From: Adiantum capillus-veneris
Taxonomy: Eukaryota > Streptophyta > Polypodiopsida > Polypodiales > Pteridaceae
Assembly: GCA_014529385.2 (NCBI GenBank)
Contig: CM043966.1
Location: 36,122,739 to 36,186,738 of the forward strand
DNA length: 64,000 bases
Direction of reading: 5' to 3'
Made by a program: the position numbers and the translations under genes
In this document: piece by piece, positions 21,742 through 31,410 of the stretch
Layout of the letters: the number at the start of each line of letters is the position of its first letter
Numbering within the stretch: the first letter of the stretch is position 1
The notes under the pieces: model-generated
What the model was told of the DNA's origin: nothing
The model's database searches: none
The model's input: only the letters and a program-made list of their open reading frames with translations

Positions 21742-22929
21742 CTCCCTTTACACAAAGGGAATTAGGGAGACATGTCAGCTCCCTAGCCCAGATGCCCACA
21801 AGGTGTGCCCAATTCCTATTGGATGGCCTTGGAGGTGGACCAATGAGAATTAGGCTAGAGTAAATCTAGTTTAATTAATTTAAAAACACTTAATAAAAGA
21901 ACCAATGAGAATTAAGTCTCCTAGAAGACTATTGGACAGTCTCCCAAGGGGTCCAATGAGCATTCAGGAACCTAATGGCTTGCCTGATTCCTATTGGCAA
22001 GGAGGCAAAGGAGTCCAATGAGAGTTTAGTTTAATTATTAAATTACCTAAAGCTCTCACAAAAGGGGAAAGGGGGACACATGTCAGAAGGCTATCACTTA
22101 TGCTGCTTAACAGCCATTGGCTTGATTTGGGGAGGTCCAATGGGGAGCCTGCAAGAGCAAATAGCAAGAGGGCTCGCCCGAGAGAGAGAGAGAGGGGGGC
22201 TGATTTTTGCAAGGCATTATTACACACACACTCACACAATCTCATGTGTGAAGAAAGAAAAAACTATCTCTTTCCAAGCTTTAATGGATAGCTCATCACC
22301 TACTCCAAGCTTGTGAGATAGAAGCCTACATCGACACACTCTTGGCTTGTGGATGCAAATCCAACCAAGAGCCAAGCTTCAATGCATGCTCATCTCCTCT
22401 ACCAAGCTAATTACTAAGCTAAAGCTATGCTAATATGAGTGATTATGTGAGGAGATGTACATCTTTCTCGTAAGATACTCCTTCTTCCTCTCAATCTAGT
22501 CTCATACCCTGCTAGTTCTCACCATCTTCGAAGGTTTGTGAGGTCTTGGGTCTGAGAACGGGGATAATTAAAGTTGTGTTTACTAAGTGTTTTGCTTAGT
22601 GCATGAAGCTTTCATGCACTAGCTAGTCTTGAAGGAACACAAAGAATTGTATTGTACAATGTCTCTCTTGATGGGAGAAACCATAATACAAAGCCTTTTG
22701 GAGGGGGGACCGGCTCCATGCAAATCCGGTCCTCAACTGTTGTCAATAGCTTAATTTCTCTCTCTTTTGAAAGTATTGTTGATGCTATCTAACTAGGTGT
22801 TATGCTTTTTGTTGCTCTCTCCACCCAAGCACTCTTGTAATTCTCATTAGGAATCTATTCTAATGAAATGCCCACTATGTTCATGCTAATTTCCGCTACA
22901 CATAAGTTTTTAGACCATTAAATGTTACA
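21321..22929 (+). mobile_element. gypsy-2 5' LTR
   Basis: It is 1609 bp, from TGTCATAATAATC to AAATGTTACA. It has a CA tract at about 21700-21740. The position of the TATA-like CCATATAAATCC of gypsy-1 reads CCATGCAAATCC (22717-22728), so this LTR may have lost promoter strength. Confidence 0.9.
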
Positions 22930-22930
22930 T

Positions 22931-22942
22931 TGGTGTTACAGC
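22931..22942 (+). other. gypsy-2 primer-binding site (degenerate)
   Basis: TGGTGTTACAGC is the positional equivalent of TGGTATCATAGC in gypsy-1, with three differences. Confidence 0.6.
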
Positions 22943-23346
22943 ACAAGGTTTCTCTTTTCTTGCTCAAGAAGGGAGGTCCTCAAGCTAGCTATAAATGTTT
23001 GGTATTATTAATTGCCTGTGAGTAAGTAGAATAGGGATTTTTCAGCCTTGCAGTGCGCCTGCCTTTGTGCAGTTAACGGGGCATCACCGTCGAGAGCTAT
23101 GGTCTTAATAGTGGAGTCCTACGGGGCTTGCCTACGGCTTAACCACTATTGAGCTATGAGAAGCTTGACAGGAGCCGGTGCTGTTTTGGTGTCGAAAGAC
23201 CCTCTCTTCTATTCCTTGCAATTAATGGTATTCGAACCGCGGGTACAGTCGCTTGAGTGCTTTTTCTAAAGGGGTAAAGAGGAGTAGCAACTAGGGCTTG
23301 AAGTGCCAAAGTACACCTAAAAAGTTTACACCTAAAAGTTGTTAGA
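22943..23346 (+). other. gypsy-2 untranslated leader
   Basis: This is noncoding and collinear with 7202-7590 of gypsy-1. Confidence 0.7.
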
Positions 23347-26300
23347 ATGGCTGACAATAGTAAAGAGAGTGAAATTAATGTTGATAACTTTGATTTTGCT
23401 CATGAGCAAGCTACTAATGATGCTTCAATGCTTGTTAATTATCTTGTTTCTAGGCTTCAACAAGCCATGGGCAATCCATCTCTCCAAAGTGAAGTGCAAC
23501 GGCAACTCCGTGCTCACGGGATTCTCCAAGCTCATCACCATGATGAGAGAACACCTAGGAAGCCTCCTTGTGAGACTCCCAAAAGAGGTCTCTCTCCGAT
23601 TCGAGAAGAAGAAGAGAATCCATACGAAGGGCTCAAGAATTTACTTCAAGATGATGCATCTCATTCCCAAAGGAGAACTCAAGAGCCTCCACCAAAGGAA
23701 CGAGAAAGAAGTGAGTCTCCCGCCACCTCGGCGGAGATGGCTCCACGAAGACGACGGGCTAAACTCTCTCCATCACCACCAAAGCGGAGAAGCCCATCAC
23801 ACTCTTCTCCATGCCATAATTCAAAGAGGGATGATAAAAAGCAAGAGAAGAAAAAGGAGAGAAAGAGGACACCCTCTTCTCCATCTTCTTCATCCTCTTC
23901 CTCTTATGAAAGTGATGGTGAAGACAACAAAGATCAAGACAAGAAAAAGGCGAGAAAGAGGTCACCCTCTTCTCCACCTTCTTCAAATTCTTCACCTTCT
24001 GAAGAAATTGATGGTGCAACCTTTGAACCATCAAAAAGAAGAGGCCATAGGAAATCCTATGCCGCATGGAAGAGGTCATCCAAGTTGAAGAAGTTCAAAG
24101 AGGGAGGGAAGAGAATCTCTTTCCTTACCTATGATGGCACCTTTGGTGCTACGGACAAAGTCTTGGCCTTTATCCAGCAATTTGATGCGGCGTTTGGAGA
24201 TGAGGGCTTCACGGAGTCCTCTAAGCTACGCCATGTAGCTATGCACTTTCAAAAGTCCGCCAGGCAATGGTGGTCTAGCCTACGAGCCAACGGTGAAGCT
24301 CCACGAACATGGAAAGCTTTAAGAGCTTCCATTATGAAGCAGTTTTTGGCCACCGATGCCAAAGACAAAGTACTCACCGAATGGCGAAGCTTAAAGCTCT
24401 CTCCCAATGAATCCATCCACAAATATGTAGACAAGTTTTGGGACCTACAACTCAAAGCCACTGTCTTTAAAAAGTTGGATTTTGGAGAGCAAAAGCAACA
24501 GTTTTGTGCGGGCTTAACAGAAGAAATGGCGGAGTATGTCAACTCCCAAGGGCCACGTACCATATCGGCGGTAATACACCATACTATGGTGGCCTCACGA
24601 ATCGATTTCCAAACGGGGGCTAAAAGAAATAATAAGCCCTTGGAAAACAAGGGTTCCAATGAGCCTAAGGGGAAGGACAATGTCCAAAAGTCTCCTAAGG
24701 GCAACTCCAACAAAGCTAAAGAGAAGGGAGTTTACAAAGGTAAGAACAAACTCTCTCCTGAAGAGCTTGAGCGTTATTGCAAGGATAACCGGTGTTTCAA
24801 GTGCGGCGAACAAGGGCGTGCATACCGCGCTTGTCCCCAAAAGAACAACCGTCAAGATCCTCCTAGAGCTTCCTTGGTTGAAATCCAAGAGGAGGAGACT
24901 CATCAAACTCACCACAAAGGATCTCCTCTATGCCATGCTTGGGGAAAGGTAAGAGAACATGATGATTTTATTCTCTTTGACCCTGGTTCTACTCACAATT
25001 TTATATCTATAGAGTTGGCCACCAAGCTAGGAATACAATCCTACGAGATGGGAGATGTCCTACCCGCAGACAGTGCCTTCAAGGGGCAAGAAGCTTCAGT
25101 CACTCCCTTAATCGGGAAATTGAGGCTTCATGTCCAAGGCTATGTGGACAAAGAGGACTTCTTTATCTCTCCTCTCAAGCATGAGGATGTAATCCTAGGG
25201 GCACCATGGTTTGACCGCCTGGCTGCCGATGTTAAATTTTCTGAAAGGAGAATCTCTTTTAAGTTCAGGGAAAAAGACATGTATATAGATGCTAAGGAAA
25301 TGGGTAACACTATCCCCATTGTACATACACCAGCTTTCAACAAGTCAATAAAGAGCTCTATTTTTGTGTACATGATTTTTGTTAAAGATTCTCAAAATGA
25401 ACCTAATGCTTTAGCAAAAGAAAATAAAAGCAACCAAAAGGAATTAGAGTTATCCAATTTTTTCAAGGGGTTTCAAGATGTTTTTATTGACAACATCCGT
25501 TGTGAGCTACCTCCTAAACGAGGTAATGATGACCATGCAATTGAACTTCTTCCAGGAAGTTCACTGCCTAACAAACCTCCTTATAGAGTTTCTCAAGCTC
25601 AACAAGAGGAGATTATGCGGCAAGTGCATGAGTTAGTTGAGAAGGGCATGGTTATGCCTAGCTCATCTCCATTTTGCTCACCGGTGCTATTAGTGCAAAA
25701 GAAAGACGGCACATATCGTATGTGTGTCGACTATAGAGCACTAAATAGGATCACTATCAAGAATAGGTTTCTCGTTCCACAGGTAGAAGACCTATTTGAT
25801 AAGCTACGAGGATCGACCTACTTCAGTAGGATTGACCTAAAAAGTGGCTATCATCAGATAAGGATAGTTGATCAAGATATTGTAAAGACCGCATTTTGCA
25901 CCACATTTGGTCTTTACGAATACATTGTCATGCCTTTTGGCTTGACCAATGCACCAGCCACATTCAACCGCTTGATGGAGAAGCTGTTCCGGCCTCATCG
26001 AACCTTCACTGGAGTGTTCTTTGATGATATTATCATCTACTCTAATTCATTAGACGAACACAAGCAACACCTCCAGGTAATATTTCAAGTTTTGAGAGAG
26101 AATAAACTTTATGTTAATCGAAAGAAAAGTGAATTTTTCTTGCAAGAGATTCAGTATTTATGTCACATTATCTCTCAAGATGGCATCCAAATGGATCCAT
26201 CAAAGTTAGAGGTAATAAAAGGATGGCCTAAACCAAGGAATCTTCATGAACTAAGAAGCTTTATAGGTATGTGTGCATACTATAGACACTTCATAGAAAA

Positions 26301-27714
26301 GTTCTCACAAATTGCGGGACCATTACATGACCTAACAAAGAAAAGCGTTAGGTATACATGGTCTGCTAAGGAGAACAATGCTTTCGAAAAGCTTATCTCT
26401 CAACCTGTGCTTACACTACCGGATCTCTCAAAACCATTTGAGGTCCAATGTGATGCATGTGGTGATTGCCTTGGAGCTGTCTTTCTCCAAGAAGGGCAGG
26501 CCATAGGCTATGAGAGTCGAAGGCTCGACCCTGTTGAGCAAGCTCTAGGCATATACGAAAAGGAACTCCTTGCAGTTCTACATGCCTTAGACTCATGGAA
26601 GCACTATTTATTGGGGACTCCTTTCATTCTGCGAACGGATCACCAAAGTCTTAAGTACTTCATGACGCAGACCAAGCTCTCCGACAAACAAATGAGGTGG
26701 GAAAATTTCCTTTCGCAATTTCATTTTCATATTGCTCACATTGCTGGCAAGCATAATCAAGTAGCTGATGCACTCTCAAGACGGCCGAGAGTGAATGCGG
26801 TTTCCATAGCAACTCACAATGATCTATCTTCAATGATAGATGAGTACGCTATTGATCCCGATTTTAGAGATGTGATTTCAGCCCTTGCATTAGGGAAGAA
26901 AGAAGAACCATTTACTTTACAAGATGGTTATCTTCTCTATGGAAATAGACTATGCGTTACTAACTCACTACGTGAGAAAGTAATGTATGAATCTCATGCT
27001 CCACCGTATGCGGGGCATAGAGGGATTCAATCTACCTTAAAGGGAATTGAAACATATTTCTATTGGCCTACCATGAAAGTGAGCACACAAGAGTATGTTT
27101 CTAAATGTATGGTTTGCCAAAAGACAAAATTTGATAGAGGGAAGCAACTTGGATTGCTTCAACCCTTGCCAATCCCTAATCCACCATGGGAGAGCATATC
27201 CATGGATTTTATCTTTGGATTGCCTAAGTCTATCCATGGGAATACGGGAAAATGGACAATAGTAGACAGGTTCAGTAAACAAGCTCATTTTATACCTATC
27301 AAAAAGACTATCAAAGCCCATCAAATGGCAACCCTCTTCATTTCACAAATTTTCAAGTACCATGGCTTGCCAATGTCTATAGTGTCGGATAGAGATCCTA
27401 GAATGACCAGTAATTTCTAGAAGGGTCTCTTTGAGAATTTAGGAACAAGGCTAAACTTCTCTTCGGCCTATCATCCACAAACGGATGGCCAAAGTGAAAT
27501 AGCTAACCTAACAATTCTCGATCTACTAAAAGCCTATGTAACGGAAGTAGATCAAAGATCCCAATGGGAGAAGTACTTACCTTTAGTGGAGTATGCTTAC
27601 AATAACACTGTACATACTTCCACGGGAAAAGCACCTTTCGAGGTAATTGAGGGAAGATAAAAAAGTCCCTTGCTACTTAAAGTACATGGGAAGATCTTCG
27701 CTGCAGATGAGTAT
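23347..27714 (+). pseudogene. gag-pol: gypsy-2 gag-pol polyprotein (nearly intact, 3' truncated)
   Basis: The single frame is open from the ATG at 23347 to TAG at 27418-27420 (1357 codons), then readable to a second in-frame TAA at 27658 and the end of the element at 27714. Domains in order are an N-terminal gag helix region (1-95), an Arg/Lys/Ser-rich segment (about 130-225), the capsid-like region (about 250-430), a zinc knuckle (483-496), a protease with DPGS at 545-548, RT with FFDD at 891-894, RNase H (about 1030-1160), and an integrase with D1287 and D1348. The third catalytic Glu would be 36 residues after D1348, beyond the stop. Oddities: the zinc-knuckle His is Arg (residue 491); four codons are missing in the RNase H entry relative to gypsy-1; the stop replaces a Trp codon kept in gypsy-1. 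Gag and pol share one frame with no frameshift signal. Confidence 0.93.
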
Positions 27715-27869
27715 CAAAGATATCAATGAGCAACTCATTTTTGCAGGTGAAGTTATTTTTTACAGTTCACTTGTGTAGACTGCATTGTTAAACTCTTACC
27801 AAACTTTTTCTAGTACTAGGAGACTTACAACCCTCAAGCTATCAACTTTGATGCATTATGCATATTACT

Positions 27870-28290
27870 ATTAGAGGAGTCACATTCAAGAAAGAACAGG
27901 GCTAAACAACTGCAATTAAGCAAACTTTTGTTGCTGCTCAAAGAAAAGTTGGTAATAGCAATGCAACCACTTCCCATGGTTCTTCAATGAGTAGTAGATC
28001 ACCTATTTCTAGTGCTTCTATTGGTAGCAAGTTGTATGGAAATAACGATGAAAAGGCAAGAAGAAGATGCATTGCTATATAGCAAGGCTAATGATCACTT
28101 GACAAAGCAATGTCCGAAGTTGAAGGCAAAAGAGGCCAAGAAGAAAGAGGCTGGATATACTACCAGTGCAGCTATTGTAGAATATTTTGGAAAAGATGTA
28201 GAGTGGACATTTAGTGCAAAGTGTACTTACAATCCTTTTGTCCAAGATGCATTTACGTCAGTTGTTGTAGTCACATGTTTGGTACTTTGA
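27870..28290 (+). pseudogene. copia-C gag C-terminal part
   Basis: The 28012-28290 frame contains YSKANDHLTKQCPKLKAKEA, the second half of a CCHC knuckle (CxxCxKxxHLxxxCP), with the first two cysteines lost or in another frame. Upstream, readable pieces in other frames include a Ser-rich linker. The frame runs into the protease region, which is read in a different frame. Confidence 0.6.
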
Positions 28291-28440
28291 TAGTGGAGCT
28301 ACAAAGCACATTACTTCACATCATGACATGTATACCTCATTTGAGGTTGTCTCTCATAGGAATACAATTACTTGTGTCAACAATGCCTCTTTTCCGATCA
28401 AGGGAGTTGGAAAGATTGTGCTAATTGCTTGCTACAGAAT
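28277..28440 (+). pseudogene. copia-C aspartic protease fragment
   Basis: From 28280 the translation is WYFDSGATKHITSHHDMY, a textbook copia protease active site with the D-S-G triad intact. It continues with NNASFPIKGVGKIV, the following strand region. The frame then breaks before the VPGLxxNL part, which can be followed in the 28372 frame as NGSSFTLFEGIKNNLVLLS. The core catalytic residues are conserved but the domain is split by a frameshift. Confidence 0.7.
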
Positions 28441-29585
28441 GGTAGTTCTTTCACACTTTTTGAAGGGATAAAAAATAACTTGGTCTTGTTGTCGAATTTG
28501 TGGATGAACGATATACAATTCACGATCTCACTTTTGGTAATGAAATTGTTGCATTTGGCATTTTATGCCATGGGTTGTATATGGGCAAAATTTTGCAAAT
28601 GTTGTTGTGGATTCAAAGGTTGTTCAGTAGATGCAAAACTAACCCATGCAAGTTTTGAGCATTTGAATTTTGCCAGGGTGTTGCGTTTGCAAAAACTTGA
28701 TATGGTTGCTTCTTTGCCGCTTCTTGAAGAACCTTCTAAGTATGTTCCTGAAGGCTGTATTTTGGGTAAGATGCAATGTTCAATGTTTCCAAAGGATGGT
28801 CCAATAAGGGCTACATGTAGGTTGCAACTCGTGCATCGCGATGTTTTTGGGCCTATGCAAACTTTATTATTGGGCAATTACTTGTACTTTGTGACTTTCA
28901 TTGATGATTACTCCAAGAATGCATGGGTGTATCTGCTTAAAATTAGGCTAAAGTGTTCATGTGTTTAAAGCAATTTTTGGTTATGGTGGCTAAAAATGTC
29001 TCTAAATGTTTATGAGCACCCCCATTGAGATTGAGATGGGAAGTATATGCCGCATAAATTCAATGCATTTCTAGCTAGTCATGGGATAAAACATCAATGT
29101 AGAGTGGCATACACACAACATCCAAATGGAGTTGCTGAAAGAAAAAAAAGGTGGTTTATGGAGATGGCATGATATATGGTCGAGAGTCAAGCTTTACCAT
29201 ATTTGTTTTGGCTTGAGGCTGTCATGTGTGCTACTTATGTACTTAACAGATATCCTACCACAGCCTTGTAATTTGACTCCTTATGAAGTATGGCATGATA
29301 AAAAACCATCTATTGATCATATGCACGCTTTTGGTTGTTTGGCTCATGCTTTGGTGCCATGGTTGTCAAATGCATTTTTGTTGGCTACAGTCTAAGGTTA
29401 TAGGTAATGCCATCCACAAACACAATGTGGTTTCAAGAGATGTTGTATTTGTGAAAGATTCTATTCAGTCTGTGTTATCATATATCAGAGACAATATTGT
29501 AAGCTCACAAGACATTTATGACATTTTGTTGCCTCCTTTTAGTGGTGGAAACTTAAATGTAGTTTGGAATAAGGCAAATGCATAG
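28440..29585 (+). pseudogene. copia-C GAG-pre-integrase and integrase, broken
   Basis: The pre-integrase part shows ASFEHLNFARVLRLQKLDMV then CILGKM, with H and C ligands of the HHCC site. The core has LQLVHRDVFGPMQT and FVTFIDDYSKNAWVY. After a frameshift near 28965 it continues with KFNAFLASHGIKHQ and HPNGVAERKKRW, where the Glu is the third catalytic residue. It then has LEAVMCATYVLNRYPT and NLTPYEVWHDKKPSIDH, the usual copia tail. The second catalytic Asp motif (DNGGEY-like) is degraded. Several stops and frameshifts are present. Confidence 0.75.
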
Positions 29586-30332
29586 CCTATGGGGGTTTTA
29601 AAAAATGTTATGGATCAACCTATTACTCATCATTAGGAAGTGAATGGGATCTAGCAAGGCGTCTTTATTTGCCATGAGATGATGGGGGTGATTAACATTT
29701 TTGACAAATCGATGCATGCCATGTGTGCAAGAACGGTGGGTGTGTAAGAGAGATGTAAAAGTGGTCAAAGGATGCACTTTCCCCCGCAAAAAAGGAGGTG
29801 GATAATTTTATGATTTTTGGCCTTCCATAACTCATGCATATGATGTGCAATTTGAGCGAAGATTAAAGATCCATGATGTACATGCCAAGCTCTTTCCATA
29901 GATATGTCACATTATATGATTTTACCTGCTAGATTTTAAATTTCATTCTGGGGGAAAATTTGAGCTCAAATAAACTAGTCATTGTGCCTATTTGAATTTA
30001 AAAGCTATCCTTTGATTGCTTTGTTAATACTAAATGTTTGACTCCCTTAAATTGCCAAATAAAGAGACCCTCCTAGAATCCGTTCTCTTCCTAATGGAAA
30101 ATGTACATGATATGGAAAGGATTGAGAATGATGAGGGTAGAGGTAGGCCAATATGGCTGGTGCATACTTTGCAAGATAGTATATTGGATGCACCTATGTC
30201 TAGTCGTACTGGTTTAGGTTCTCACCATGTCTCTTATGCATCAGATTGTTATGCTTTGGCTATTTCTAATTTATGTGATGGCGGAGGAACCTCTTTATTT
30301 TGGTGAAACACAAAACTAAAAAAATTGGATGG
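29586..30332 (+). pseudogene. copia-C hinge between integrase and RT
   Basis: The frame 30034-30306 reads ...GRGRPIWLVHTLQDS...SSRTGLGSHHVSYASDCYALAIS. It then has, in a neighbouring frame, EEPLYFGETQN followed by KNWM. This is the Ty1/copia linker before the RT domain (R..P.WL..T......S...F.EA.......W..AM). The RT should start right where the gypsy-5 LTR begins. The stretch 29600-30030 is noncoding or unreadable. Confidence 0.55.
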
Positions 30333-31263
30333 TGTGGGATGGGTGTCTAACCTCACTCCTATCTTATTGCAGATTTAGCGAGAACCACGATTAAATTGTC
30401 AACCCATGGGATGAAACTCACTCAACTAGTGCATAGAGGCTACAAGAGGTTGTCAATTTCGTGGAAAACAACAAACAACTCGCATCTAACTCAAGCTACA
30501 CTCAAGTGATTGAAATCACCAAAAGCCAATCGCTCATCGGCAAACAAATCACATCCGTTACAGCATCAAATGACATCCAAACGTAACGAAACTTCTAGGA
30601 CAAGTTTATAAGACCTGAGCACACATGCTTATGGTCTCAAATCCCACTTTAGGTCAAGTGCAAAAATCACGATTATTAACAGCAGTGGATTTTTGACCTA
30701 GTCGTTTTTGACCCAAAATGCATCTAAATGCTTACAATGATGCCCCAATACCCTGCCTATACTTAGTTTTTTATTTTGAAGTGTAAATTTCTACTTATGG
30801 TAAAATTAGGCCGCGGGTCGGCGATGCCAAAAGCTATGAAATATCGTGAAATGCTTACGTCAATGCATAGAGCTCTTACCTCCGGTTGCAACGCAACGGA
30901 CGCAACTACAATGTGACAACCGGGGAGGGAGTAGGAAGCGCGAGAAGGAGAGAAGTGAGTGTCGTTAGCTTACACTGTGTATTTTATTATCCAAAACTTA
31001 TTAGATAACTTACAAAAATTGGCTTTTATATCTTAGCCAAGGTTTTTGGTGGTTAAAACTAATAATCTGGGAGCTCTAACTAAAGATGGGTAAAGATGGG
31101 TAAAGACAGGTTGATACAATCTGGAAGCTTGTAGCCCCGTCTCATCAATTACAAAGTTTTATTTGGAAAATAGGAGTTACAATATTTCCAATTTATCAAA
31201 ATAATAAGTGTTTTTACAATGAGAGCTCCAAAAAATGATATCTAAGTTAGCTTGTTGCTAACA
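30333..31263 (-). mobile_element. gypsy-5 3' LTR (minus-strand element)
   Basis: Read on the minus strand it starts TGTTAGCAACAAGC right after a G-rich polypurine tract. It contains GATATAAAAGCC (31022-31033), a good TATA element, then ATAATAAAATACAC (30977-30990), an AATAAA-type signal. It ends at about 30333 where copia-C resumes. The length would be about 931 bp. The bases just outside are GATGG (30328-30332); no second LTR copy is in the window to confirm a duplication. It shares weak blocks with 1301-1750. Confidence 0.65.
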
Positions 31264-31277
31264 TTCCCCCCCTCCTT
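31264..31277 (-). other. gypsy-5 polypurine tract
   Basis: On the minus strand it reads AAGGAGGGGGGGAA, abutting the TGTTAG start of the LTR at 31263. This fixes the orientation of the element as minus and its 3' LTR as the left one. Confidence 0.75.
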
Positions 31278-31410
31278 GCCTGTGTCGTCCCTTGACATAG
31301 CTTTATGGGCTGAAATAATCTTCGGGTTGATGGCTGGCGAGGCCATCTTTAAGTGCATGTAGAGCCTTTTTGTATCTGATCTTTCTCTCTTTGTCTGGCA
31401 CCCGCATATA

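Larger units (their letters stand above)
21321..27714 (+). mobile_element. gypsy-2, chromovirus of the gypsy-1 family, 3' end missing
   Basis: It consists of a 5' LTR, a degenerate PBS, a leader and one long gag-pol frame. It inserted in copia-B; the five bases before it are TTGAG (21316-21320). Similarity to gypsy-1 stops abruptly at 27714 in the integrase C-terminal region, and copia-C sequence follows. The rest of pol, the chromodomain and the 3' LTR are absent, so no target duplication can be checked. Confidence 0.9.
27715..30332 (+). mobile_element. copia-C, Ty1/copia fragment without LTRs
   Basis: It runs from the gag C-terminus through protease and integrase to the hinge before RT. 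It begins at the breakpoint with gypsy-2 and ends at the edge of the gypsy-5 LTR. Neither LTR is seen. Its hinge reads GRGRPIWLVHTLQDS and later QN-KNWM, and the RT domain that should follow is absent. Confidence 0.75.

Noticed and set aside
23339-24088. A 249-codon frame overlapping the start of gypsy-2 gag
   Set aside because: It is an out-of-frame shadow. The 23347 frame matches gypsy-1 and gypsy-3 gag and runs through all pol domains.
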